From contig NZ_CP042913.1 of NCBI RefSeq assembly GCF_008065115.1, forward strand, positions 3,569,658 to 3,633,657: DNA of 64,000 nucleotides, written 5' to 3'. Positions within the stretch are counted from its first letter, which is position 1, and the number at the start of each line of letters is the position of its first letter. Source of the stretch: Bythopirellula goksoeyrii. GTDB lineage: Bacteria > Planctomycetota > Planctomycetia > Pirellulales > Lacipirellulaceae. Positions 16,701-24,960 of this stretch are shown here, piece after piece. The notes under the pieces are model-generated. The model made no database searches, had not been told where the DNA came from, and worked only from the letters and a program-made list of their open reading frames with translations. The translations under genes were made by a program, and so were the position numbers.

Positions 16701-18251
16701 ATGCCCTCGCTTTCGCCACTTATTGAAAATTCTGCGACTGAACAGCTCAAGCAACTTGAGCAGGGCGACATCACTGCGGCTGAGCTGACCCAGGCATATC
16801 TTGATGCGATCACCGCACGAGACTCTAAGGTCGGAGCCTATCTTCGCGAAGAAGGCGAACGTGCACTTGGGCAAGCAGCTTCAGTGGACGAGCGGCGCAG
16901 CAAGGGGGAATCACTGGGAAAGCTGGCTGGGCTTCCTGTCGCCGTCAAAGACGTACTCTGCGATAAGTCGACGTTGACGACCTGTGCCTCCAAGATGCTG
17001 GAGAATTTTCGGCCTCCTTACGACTCAACCGTCGTGGAGCGGCTCAAGGCGGCCGATGCCGTGCTAATTGGGCGAACCAACATGGACGAATTTGCCATGG
17101 GGGGATCGACGGAAAATTCTGCATTTCAGATTACTCGCAACCCCTGGGACCTGGAAAGGTCACCGGGAGGCTCAAGCGGCGGAGCAGCGGCCTGCGTTGC
17201 GGCGGGAATGGCTCCCTTGTCTATTGGTACTGACACGGGGGGGTCGATTCGACAGCCAGCGGGGCTTTGTGGCGTTGTGGGGCTCAAACCGACCTATGGG
17301 CGAGTGAGTCGCTATGGTTTAGTGGCTTTCGCCAGCAGCCTGGATCAAGTGGGACCACTCTCTCGAACGACGCAGGATGCCGCCCTACTTTTAGAAACCA
17401 TCGCGGGGCATGATCCACGCGATTCGACATCGCTCGATCAACCGGTACCCGAGTATTCAAAAACCATTTCTGAGCCGCTCAAGGGATTGCGAATTGGTTT
17501 GGTAAAGGAACATTTTGCGGAAGGCTTGGACCGCGAGGTTGAGTCCGCGGTCCGCGAAGCCTTTCGGATTTACGAATCGCTTGGAGCTACTGTAAAGGAA
17601 GTCTCTTTGCCACATAGCAAACATGCCGTGGCTACCTACTATGTGATCGCCCCTTGCGAAGCCTCTAGCAACCTGGCTCGGTACGATGGTGTGCACTACG
17701 GCCATCGTACGGACGAAGTTGCGATGCTGGCGGAACTCGCTGCTGAACGTAAGTCATTAGAAGCCGCAAAGGATGAGATCGGTCTCACGCGGCTTGATTC
17801 TACACTAGTGCGAATGTATCGAAGATCCCGCAGCGAAGGATTTGGCCCCGAGGTGAAACGCCGCATCATGCTCGGCACCTATGCACTGAGCGCTGGTTAC
17901 TACGATGCCTATTACCTCAAGGCATTGAAGGTTCGCCGCTTGATTCGCCAAGATTTCGACAACGCATTCGGCGAAGTCGATCTGATCGCCGGCCCGGTGA
18001 CCGCTCAGACGGCATTCAAACTTGGCGAGATGGTTGAAGACCCGCTCTCAATGTATTTAGTGGACCTGTACACCGTGAGCGCAAATCTAGCGGGAATTCC
18101 CGGAATAAGCGTGCCCTGCGGGTTCGACAAAGCAGGCCTGCCGATCGGTCTTCAATTACTGGCTCCACCACTGGAGGAAGAGAGGTTGCTTCGAGGGGCG
18201 CATATGTTCGAGCAGGCAACAAATTGGCATCAACGCAGGCCGGAGATGTGA
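16701..18251 (+). CDS. gatA: Asp-tRNA(Asn)/Glu-tRNA(Gln) amidotransferase subunit A
   Basis: 516 residues of amidase-signature enzyme. The catalytic triad is visible: Lys83 in AVKDVL, cis-Ser158 in [11 protein letters not shown] and Ser182 in [11 protein letters not shown]. GatA releases ammonia from glutamine for GatB. It follows gatC by 5 bp; its stop codon touches the left inverted repeat of the GxxExxY unit that separates it from gatB. Confidence 0.96.
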   Translation: MPSLSPLIENSATEQLKQLEQGDITAAELTQAYLDAITARDSKVGAYLREEGERALGQAASVDERRSKGESLGKLAGLPVAVKDVLCDKSTLTTCASKMLENFRPPYDSTVVERLKAADAVLIGRTNMDEFAMGGSTENSAFQITRNPWDLERSPGGSSGGAAACVAAGMAPLSIGTDTGGSIRQPAGLCGVVGLKPTYGRVSRYGLVAFASSLDQVGPLSRTTQDAALLLETIAGHDPRDSTSLDQPVPEYSKTISEPLKGLRIGLVKEHFAEGLDREVESAVREAFRIYESLGATVKEVSLPHSKHAVATYYVIAPCEASSNLARYDGVHYGHRTDEVAMLAELAAERKSLEAAKDEIGLTRLDSTLVRMYRRSRSEGFGPEVKRRIMLGTYALSAGYYDAYYLKALKVRRLIRQDFDNAFGEVDLIAGPVTAQTAFKLGEMVEDPLSMYLVDLYTVSANLAGIPGISVPCGFDKAGLPIGLQLLAPPLEEERLLRGAHMFEQATNWHQRRPEM

Positions 18252-18289
18252 TTTTTTGCCCGCGAATCACGCGGATGTTCGCGGATAGG
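18251..18289 (+). repeat. left inverted repeat flanking the GxxExxY gene
   Basis: A 39-bp stretch with three CGCG(A/G)AT-type units ending in TTCGCGGATAG. Its reverse complement matches 18733-18771 over nearly the whole length with a few substitutions. It begins at the last base of the gatA stop codon. Confidence 0.8.
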
Positions 18290-18335
18290 AAATGAATTTG
18301 TTGCAGTCACTTTTTGGATTGAGTTCTCGAGAAAT

Positions 18336-18728
18336 ATGTCTGAGTTGATTTTGGAAGAAGAGAGCTATGCGATTCTTGGGGCTTGCTTTGAAGTATATAA
18401 CGAAATTGGTTGTGGTTTTTTAGAAGCAGTCTATCAGGAGTGTCTTGAAATTGAATTCTCTAATCGCGGAATCCCTTATGTATCAAAGCCTGAAGTAAGC
18501 ATTCGATTTGGAGAACATGTGCTTCAGAAAAAATATGAAGCAGATTTCATATGTTATGATCAGATCATAGTGAAAGTTAAGGCTACCTCGCAACTACTTG
18601 ACCACAATACTGCGCAAACACTCAACTATCTCCATGCGACCAAGTTACCTCTTGGTCTTCTAGCCAATTTCGGACACCACCCAAAACTGCAATACAAACG
18701 CATCGCCCTGACGAAAAAGTCATCTTGA
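18336..18728 (+). CDS. GxxExxY-family protein, probable nuclease-fold, key Glu replaced
   Basis: 130 residues. The defining motif GCGFLEAVYQECLEIEF (G-x-x-x-LE-x-x-Y) is present, followed by ISIRFGE-like strands, YEADFICYD and TAQTLNYLHATKLPLGLLANFG, all typical of the GxxExxY family, which is thought to have a restriction-endonuclease-like (PD-(D/E)xK) fold. Members usually have VIVELKA; here it is IIVKVKA, so the Glu of the E-x-K pair is Lys (AAA where a G-to-A change from GAA would give it). If that pair is catalytic this copy is inactive. The gene stands between gatA and gatB, bounded by long inverted repeats. Its codon use is more A+T-rich than the flanking gat genes, suggesting it came from elsewhere. 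Confidence 0.85.
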   Translation: MSELILEEESYAILGACFEVYNEIGCGFLEAVYQECLEIEFSNRGIPYVSKPEVSIRFGEHVLQKKYEADFICYDQIIVKVKATSQLLDHNTAQTLNYLHATKLPLGLLANFGHHPKLQYKRIALTKKSS

Positions 18729-18732
18729 ATAT

Positions 18733-18771
18733 CTATCCGCGAACATTCGCGCAATCCGCGGGCCAATTTTT
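18733..18771 (-). repeat. right inverted repeat flanking the GxxExxY gene
   Basis: Counterpart of the repeat at 18251-18289, starting CTATCCGCGAACATTCGCGC and ending at the base before the gatB start codon. The two repeats thus define a 521-bp unit that exactly fills the gatA-gatB gap. Confidence 0.8.
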
Positions 18772-20238
18772 ATGGAACCTTACACCACCATTATCGGATT
18801 AGAAGTACACGTTCAGCTTGCTACCAAGAGCAAGCTATTCTGTCGGTGTAGCACGCAGTTTGGGGCGGAGCCTAATACACAAACTTGTCCTGTGTGCCTT
18901 GGCCTGCCGGGGTCGCTACCGGTGATGAATCGACATGCGTTCGACTTGGCTTTGAAGACTGCGGTGGCGATTAACTGTGAGATCCCCAGCTTCACGAAAT
19001 GGGATCGCAAGCAGTATTACTATCCCGACTTGCCCAAGGCGTATCAGATTAGCCAGTTCGATTTGCCCATGTCTTCGGCGGGATACTTGGAGATCAGCGA
19101 CGACAAAAGCGCTTTTGAACCAAAACGTGTGAGGATCACCCGGGCACATTTGGAGGAAGACGCCGGCAAGAGCATTCACGATGAGGCTGCTGGGAAGGCC
19201 GATAGCGAGATCGATTTGAACCGCACGGGGACGCCGCTATTGGAAATTGTCTCTGAACCCGACCTGCGGAGTTCCGCCGAGGCAAAGGCCTACTTGCAAG
19301 AACTCAAACTATTGCTGACATATATTGGTGTCTCCGATTGCAACATGCAGGAAGGGAGTCTGCGAGTGGATGCCAATGTGAATTTACACATTGACGCGGA
19401 GGAAGGAAAAATCGCCACGCCGATTGTTGAAATCAAAAACATGAACAGCTTTCGTGCTGTGGAGCGAGCACTCGACTACGAAGCCCCCCGACAATACCGT
19501 GTTTGGCAGGAAACGGGGCAGAAAATCGGCGAGGCACCCAAGCAAACCCGCGGTTGGGATGACGGAGCAGGTATCACTCTCGAACAACGAAGCAAGGAAG
19601 AATCGAGCGATTATCGCTATTTTCCTGATCCCGATTTGGTCCCCGTGTTGGTCTCCGAAGAACAAGTCGCGAACGCTCGCAAATCGTTGGGCGAACTCCC
19701 TGCCGAACTTCGAACCCGTTATGCCGAGGAAATGGGACTTTCGGCTTACGATGCCGGTGTAATCGTCAACCAGGGTCGTTCAGTGATAGATTATTTTGAG
19801 CAAGTTGCCCGGGAAAGCAGCGATGCCAAAAGTGCCTGCAACTGGGTCACCCAAGACATTTTGCGACTACTCAAAGAGCAAGAAAAAGGCATCGAAGAAT
19901 TCGGTGTCTCTGCTAAAAACCTAGCTGGGATGATTTCAGCAATTAACGATGGAATGCTGCCGAAGCCACGCGCCAAGGACGCCTTTGAGATCATGCTCGA
20001 AGAGGGTATCACGGCGGAGCAAGCGATAAAGAAACTAGGAATCGAGCAGGTAGACGAGTCGGCCCTCGTGGAACTTTGCCGCGAACTGTTGGAGAAGAAC
20101 CCGCGAATAGTTGCTGATGTACAAGGGGGTAAAGTGCAGGCGATTGGTGCCTTGATTGGACAAGCGAAGAAGCTCAATCCCAATGTCGACCCGGCTCGAT
20201 TCCGTGAGATTTGTTTGGAGTTGGCTCAGCAAGGGTAA
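18772..20238 (+). CDS. gatB: Asp-tRNA(Asn)/Glu-tRNA(Gln) amidotransferase subunit B
   Basis: 488 residues, full length. It opens with TIIGLEVHVQLATKSKLFC and keeps the zinc-site cysteines (FCRCS, then TCPVCLGLPG), the PDLPKAYQISQ loop, the HLEEDAGKS motif and the C-terminal YqeY-type helical domain (GVIVNQGRSVIDYFEQ through AIGALIGQAKK). GatB phosphorylates the mischarged tRNA and transfers ammonia. It is the third gat gene, set apart from gatA by the GxxExxY unit. Confidence 0.96.
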   Translation: MEPYTTIIGLEVHVQLATKSKLFCRCSTQFGAEPNTQTCPVCLGLPGSLPVMNRHAFDLALKTAVAINCEIPSFTKWDRKQYYYPDLPKAYQISQFDLPMSSAGYLEISDDKSAFEPKRVRITRAHLEEDAGKSIHDEAAGKADSEIDLNRTGTPLLEIVSEPDLRSSAEAKAYLQELKLLLTYIGVSDCNMQEGSLRVDANVNLHIDAEEGKIATPIVEIKNMNSFRAVERALDYEAPRQYRVWQETGQKIGEAPKQTRGWDDGAGITLEQRSKEESSDYRYFPDPDLVPVLVSEEQVANARKSLGELPAELRTRYAEEMGLSAYDAGVIVNQGRSVIDYFEQVARESSDAKSACNWVTQDILRLLKEQEKGIEEFGVSAKNLAGMISAINDGMLPKPRAKDAFEIMLEEGITAEQAIKKLGIEQVDESALVELCRELLEKNPRIVADVQGGKVQAIGALIGQAKKLNPNVDPARFREICLELAQQG

Positions 20239-20243
20239 TCGTC

Positions 20244-20846
20244 ATGCCGCCCCGAGAGTCAATCATTGGCCATCACCTGATTTGGACACTGTATGGACAT
20301 TGGCTGTCTAACGACTTGCGAGGGAGTGGGTCAAAGAAGATTCGCAAGAAAGAGTTTGAGGAACTTGGCCCCATCTACCTCGGGCGTAGACCGGCACACC
20401 TACAACCTTCTCGTGACAAGCTTCGTGAGTTTCACAAGCAAGCGGAACCTCTTCTGCAGTTCAATAGATTTTGGTTGGATGACGCGAAGAGACAAGTCGT
20501 TGGAGAGGGGTTTGGAGAAGTCATTGCGAAACAGGGGTATACGGTGTGGGCGGGTGCAGTGCTTTCAAATCATGCCCATCTGGTGATTCGCCGTCACCGC
20601 GACGACGCTCTCACGATGTGGCACAAGTTCGGGGACGCCCTTCGCTTGCGTCTTCGCGAGCACCCTGAAATAGGCTTCACCCACCCCGTGTTGTCCGAGC
20701 GGCCTTACAAAGTTTTTCTACACAATCCCGAGGAAGTTCGCTCGCGAGTCATCTATGTCGAGCGGAACCCCGAGAAAGAAGGACTTCCGCGGCAGGAATA
20801 CTCGTTTGTACAGGTGTATAATAATTGGCCCTTTCATAAGCGTTGA
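20244..20846 (+). CDS. IS200-like (HUH, Y1) transposase-domain protein
   Basis: 200 residues from the ATG at 20244; an earlier start at 20211 would overlap gatB. Features of the REP-associated transposase type are HHLIWTLYGHW near the N-terminus, the HUH motif in AVLSNHAHLVIRRH (around residue 115) and the VIYVERNPEKEGLP segment near the C-terminus. HUH enzymes nick single-stranded DNA at hairpins; REP-associated ones are often domesticated and single-copy. No inverted ends were seen next to it, and the expected Tyr nucleophile is not certain. It lies 5 bp after gatB and 25 bp before the SAM hydrolase gene, so it is probably read with them. Confidence 0.65.
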   Translation: MPPRESIIGHHLIWTLYGHWLSNDLRGSGSKKIRKKEFEELGPIYLGRRPAHLQPSRDKLREFHKQAEPLLQFNRFWLDDAKRQVVGEGFGEVIAKQGYTVWAGAVLSNHAHLVIRRHRDDALTMWHKFGDALRLRLREHPEIGFTHPVLSERPYKVFLHNPEEVRSRVIYVERNPEKEGLPRQEYSFVQVYNNWPFHKR

Positions 20847-20871
20847 GACCGCGAAGACGCAAGCGTGGTAC

Positions 20872-21651
20872 ATGATCATCACTCTCACCACTGACTTTGG
20901 AGCGAGCAGCCCCTATGTGGCGGCGCTTAAGGGGGTGATTCTCTCGATCAATCCCCAGGTGCAATTAGTCGATATTTCGCACACGATTCCCCCTCAGCAG
21001 ATTCGCCTTGCAGCTCAGGTTCTGGCAAATACGACGCCGCTGTTTCCGGCGGGCACTATCCATGTAGCGGTTGTGGACCCCGGTGTGGGGACTTCCAGGG
21101 ACATATTGTACGCCGAATTCGGCGATCAGAGGTATGTTTGCCCGGATAATGGCCTGCTGGATCGGTTGGCGGATCGGCACTTGCCCACTAAGATAATTTG
21201 TGTAAACGAAGCACAGTACTTCCGACCTCAGGTCGCACCAACGTTTCATGGCCGCGACATCATGGCACCTGTGGCTGGACACTTGAGCCTCGGATTGGCT
21301 CCCGATTTGCTGGGCCCGCGACATGAGACGCTTGTAAATTTGCAGTGGCAAGAGGCAGAGAAAATGGCCAACCGGATTGAAGGAGAAGTGGTTGAGGTCG
21401 ATTCTTTTGGGAATCTGATTACGAATATCACGCGCGATATGCTCGCCGATGTCCCAACAGACGAAACGGTCGCCATTCGTTGTGACGATCACGAAACCCG
21501 CAGTATCTTCCAGACCTACGGCGATCAACCTGCCATGACACTCGTCGCACTCATCGGATCAAACGACAATTTGGAAATCGCCATCGTGGACGAGAGTGCC
21601 ACCATCATGCTTGGAGTGGGTGTCGGCGCTCCTGTTGAAGTCTCCTGGTAA
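20872..21651 (+). CDS. SAM hydrolase (adenosine-forming), DUF62/SAM hydroxide adenosyltransferase family
   Basis: 259 residues from the ATG at 20872, where homologues begin (IITLTTDFGASSPYVAALKG). Further family motifs: VVDPGVGTSRD, YVCPDNGLLD, TFHGRDIMAPVAGHLSLG and VDSFGNLITNI. The enzyme cleaves S-adenosylmethionine with water to adenosine and methionine; fluorinases and chlorinases are relatives, but those carry an extra loop that I do not see. It precedes bioA, which also consumes SAM, by 33 bp. Confidence 0.88.
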   Translation: MIITLTTDFGASSPYVAALKGVILSINPQVQLVDISHTIPPQQIRLAAQVLANTTPLFPAGTIHVAVVDPGVGTSRDILYAEFGDQRYVCPDNGLLDRLADRHLPTKIICVNEAQYFRPQVAPTFHGRDIMAPVAGHLSLGLAPDLLGPRHETLVNLQWQEAEKMANRIEGEVVEVDSFGNLITNITRDMLADVPTDETVAIRCDDHETRSIFQTYGDQPAMTLVALIGSNDNLEIAIVDESATIMLGVGVGAPVEVSW

Positions 21652-21684
21652 ACCATCCTCCCTCTGAAACAGCCAGGTTTGACT

Positions 21685-23049
21685 ATGTCTTCCCCCAAAT
21701 TGCTCGCCAAGTGGGATCTTGACCACTATTGGCATGCGTTTACTCAGATGGCGGAGTATGAATCGCTAATCATTGATTCTGCCCAAGGAGTCTGGCTTTA
21801 CGATGTACATGGCAACCGCTACTTGGATGGCATCAGTAGCATGTGGTGTACGCTCCACGGGCATCGACACCCAGTGATCGACGAAGCAATTCGAAATCAA
21901 ATCAGCAAAGTAAGTCACGCTACCTCGCTGGGCGTAGCAACTCCGCCGGCCATTGAACTCGCGCGACGGCTTGCCGAGCTAGCTCCCGGCGACCTCAATC
22001 ATATTTTCTTTGGCAGTGATGGATCTTCTGCTGTCGAAGCTGCGCTGAAGATTGCCTTTCAGTACTGGCAACAATGTGAGCAACCTCGACCTACCAAGAC
22101 TCGTTATGTGGCCCTCGATGGTGCCTACCATGGCGATACGCTTGGGAGCGCCAGCGTCGGTGGAATCGGCAAGTACACAGCAATCTTTGAGCCACTGTTG
22201 TTCGAGGTGCATCGGTTACACGCTCCCGACAGTCGCCTGCTTCCGGAAGGTTCAGGAGCGGAATACTTTCTTCAGCAATTGGAGTCTCTGCTTGAGCAGC
22301 ATCATCAGGAGATTGCTGCCTTGGTGATTGAACCGCGCATTCAAGCTGCTGCGGGGATGGTCTTCCAACCATTGGGATATCTGCGCGGAGTACGGGAGCT
22401 TACCCGGAAGTACAATGTGCTGATGATCGCGGACGAAATCGTTACCGGTTGCGGCCGCACTGGAAATATGTTTGCCTGCGAGTCGGAAGGAGTTGTTCCC
22501 GACCTGCTTTGCCTTGGAAAAAACCTCACCGGAGGCTATCTTCCCTTGTCAGCGGCAATTGCCTCAAGTGAAATTTACAAAGCGTTTCTAGGCGACCAGA
22601 ACAGCGGTCGGGCCTTCTTGCATGGGCATACTTTTGGTGGCAATCCGCTTTCAGCGGCCGCTGCACTGGCGTCTCTCGACGTATTGGCTAGTACCGAGGT
22701 TCAATCGCGATTGCGGGCTCAGTGTGACCAACTTGAAGAAATACTCAATGAGTTGAGTGCCATGCAAAATGTAGCTGAGGTCAGGCAATTGGGCATGGTC
22801 GGTGCGGTGGACCTTGCCCCGGCGGACTCGCATGGACAATGCTTCCCTCCTGAACTGCGGTTTGGTCATCAGGTCTGTCGGGAGGCACTAAAGCGTGAGG
22901 TCTGGATGCGCCCCCTCGGAAACACTTTGGTAATTATGCCGCCGCTGTGTATCACTAAAGACGAACTGGAGTTCTTGGGCCGAGTCGTCCTCGAAAGCAT
23001 CGAAGCTGCGACGCAGTCGATTGGGCCAGCCGCTTTACAGCCGAAATAA
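21685..23049 (+). CDS. bioA: adenosylmethionine-8-amino-7-oxononanoate aminotransferase
   Basis: 454 residues from the ATG at 21685 (a TTG two codons earlier is possible). Class III PLP-dependent aminotransferase: HYWHAFTQM at the N-terminus, the substrate-site GISSMWCTLHGHRHP, the FFGSDGSSAVEAALKIA segment, IADEIVTGCGRTG (Asp contacting the PLP ring) and the PLP lysine in CLGKNLTGGYLPLSA. The WHxxTQ and SMWC signatures fit BioA, which makes 7,8-diaminononanoate for biotin using SAM as amino donor. No other biotin genes are in the window. Confidence 0.93.
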   Translation: MSSPKLLAKWDLDHYWHAFTQMAEYESLIIDSAQGVWLYDVHGNRYLDGISSMWCTLHGHRHPVIDEAIRNQISKVSHATSLGVATPPAIELARRLAELAPGDLNHIFFGSDGSSAVEAALKIAFQYWQQCEQPRPTKTRYVALDGAYHGDTLGSASVGGIGKYTAIFEPLLFEVHRLHAPDSRLLPEGSGAEYFLQQLESLLEQHHQEIAALVIEPRIQAAAGMVFQPLGYLRGVRELTRKYNVLMIADEIVTGCGRTGNMFACESEGVVPDLLCLGKNLTGGYLPLSAAIASSEIYKAFLGDQNSGRAFLHGHTFGGNPLSAAAALASLDVLASTEVQSRLRAQCDQLEEILNELSAMQNVAEVRQLGMVGAVDLAPADSHGQCFPPELRFGHQVCREALKREVWMRPLGNTLVIMPPLCITKDELEFLGRVVLESIEAATQSIGPAALQPK

Positions 23050-23105
23050 GGTGGAGCCTCAAATCCAGCCCGTTACTAGGTGAGAGTCTATAGCAGCGAG
23101 ATTCA

Positions 23106-24515
23106 TCAATAAGTCGGCTGTGGCTTTCGAGGGCGGAAGGAGCCTGGGCTATATTGATTGTTAGGAACTTTATATTCACCACGAGATTCCAAAGGAAAGT
23201 CCTCAGGGCGAGCAGAGGAGCCCAATGCCACGGTCCGTAGTTCCACTTTCCAGCCCATGAGAGTAAGGAACTCATCGAGCGAGATCGTTTCGATGCCAAG
23301 CCGGTCGGCACTCTCATTCATCTTTGCCCAAGCTTGGCGCTGGGCTTCTGAATCTTTCAAGGCACTATCGGGAAACTCGCCTAAGATCAGGTAGCGTGTG
23401 TCTACCGTCATCTCGCCGTCAACTCCACCATTTTCGCCAGGTTGTGCATCTACTTTGCCATTGTTGAGGGCAATAATTCGATTGAGTTCTTCTAGGTCAC
23501 TTTTGTCATCGTCGTTAAAGTCGATCAATCCCGCGATGGCGAAACCAACTTGACGACCGCGATTCCAGACCTGGCTATAAATCTTGTCCCCTTCCATCAA
23601 TGGTCGCGTCGGAATGTCACTGGTAATGCGAGCCTCTGCCATGTGGGGGCTGAGAATCTTGGTAACTTCAATGCTTCCCTTCGTTTCGGCCTTGAGTGCG
23701 TCGCTTTCATCACCACTATAGACCGTAAAGGTTACCTGAGGGCGAAGATGGTCCGCTTCGCCAATGTTAATCCAAACCTTCTGGTCTTTCTGATTCACCC
23801 ACCGGACCAGCCCATCTGCTGGCTGGGCGAAGGGATCGGGATCAGCTTGATTGCTGCGTAGGATCGTGATATCGCGATCGAGCTTGGCCAGTTGTTCCGT
23901 TTGTTTTTTCTCTGCCGACGAGAGTTCACTACGTGCCTTGTCGACTTCCTCACGATGCTGGGCAAGTTGTTCTGCCAATTTATTCTGCTCGGCAACCATG
24001 TCCTGGCGTGTTTTTTCGAACTTGGCTCGTTCAGCTGCAGCGTCTTCCTGCATCTTCTTTTCGGTATTCCTGAACTCAGTAAACTGTTTTTCCATCTCAG
24101 CCTTGAGGGCTTGCAGTTGTTCATCAAGTTCCTTGACGTTTGATTTTGCTTGCGTCTCACTCAGTGCCAGCTTGTGATTTTCTTGCTGCAAATTCTGCAG
24201 GAGCGGGCTGTAAAATCGGACACTTTCATCGAACGTGCTGCCATACTTGGTCATATCTTCCTTAAAGGCTTCTTCGACTGTTTGGAAAGTGTCTTCCTCC
24301 TTGAATCCCATCCACTGCTTAAAACTGTTTGCCTCCGATTGAGCGCTACTCGCGGCTGTTCTTTGGCTACTGGCATCTTGGACGGCAGCATCTGCCCGTG
24401 CTACTTGCTTCTTCCGCTCGTTATTGATGAGCAGCAGGCCCACAATCATTAGGATCAATAGCAATACCAAGGCAATGACTACGCCTTGCAAAGTTTGGTT
24501 GTCTCGAGAAGCCAT
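23106..24515 (-). CDS. membrane-anchored coiled-coil protein
   Basis: 469 residues from the ATG at 24515 (an upstream ATG at 24617 adds 34 residues in front of the membrane anchor and is less likely). One N-terminal membrane helix (VVIALVLLLILMIVGLLLI, residues 10-28) is followed by about 190 residues of heptad-rich coiled coil (QLQALKAEMEKQ, AERAKFEKTRQD, VDKARSELSSAEKKQ). A globular C-terminal domain of about 220 residues then includes WINIGEADHLRPQVTFTVY and ends in a Pro-rich tail. It looks like a bitopic scaffold or tether; I know similar planctomycete proteins but no function. It is convergent with bioA. Confidence 0.75.
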   Translation of the reverse strand: MASRDNQTLQGVVIALVLLLILMIVGLLLINNERKKQVARADAAVQDASSQRTAASSAQSEANSFKQWMGFKEEDTFQTVEEAFKEDMTKYGSTFDESVRFYSPLLQNLQQENHKLALSETQAKSNVKELDEQLQALKAEMEKQFTEFRNTEKKMQEDAAAERAKFEKTRQDMVAEQNKLAEQLAQHREEVDKARSELSSAEKKQTEQLAKLDRDITILRSNQADPDPFAQPADGLVRWVNQKDQKVWINIGEADHLRPQVTFTVYSGDESDALKAETKGSIEVTKILSPHMAEARITSDIPTRPLMEGDKIYSQVWNRGRQVGFAIAGLIDFNDDDKSDLEELNRIIALNNGKVDAQPGENGGVDGEMTVDTRYLILGEFPDSALKDSEAQRQAWAKMNESADRLGIETISLDEFLTLMGWKVELRTVALGSSARPEDFPLESRGEYKVPNNQYSPGSFRPRKPQPTY

Positions 24516-24960
24516 CGGTAAATCTCTATTCTCTTGATTGCTTGCGAAAGACTGAAGCGAACGAACGCGCCGCGGATATGTCTTCTTAGCGACGCTACTA
24601 ACTATTGTACGAAGCAAGACAGCCCGAGTGCGAACTAAACGCCCAGATTGCTTCGCTGTGACAAGTAATTCGAAGTCGAATTTGCCCTAACTTAGGTGGA
24701 CAGGAACAACAAGAATCGCTCTAAGTCGAGCTTAATTAGGGAATTACGTCATGTCAAGAATTGATACATAGGCAGTTTAGGTAATAGCGATTCTCCGTGT
24801 TACGAGCCATTCAGCAGGATATCAGCACCTTGGTAACAAGCTGAAAGTAGGCAATACTGGCCCTCGACCGAACATGGCTCAACTGCTCCAAGAGTCACCT
24901 GAAATCTCCACATTAGGACGAATCCACGTTCACTAATTGCTGAAATCGACAGAATAAACC
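24516..24960. other. 445-bp intergenic region upstream of polA
   Basis: Divergent control region between the coiled-coil protein gene and polA. I see no open frame, hairpin or clear -35/-10 pair. It presumably carries the promoters of both genes. Confidence 0.4.
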
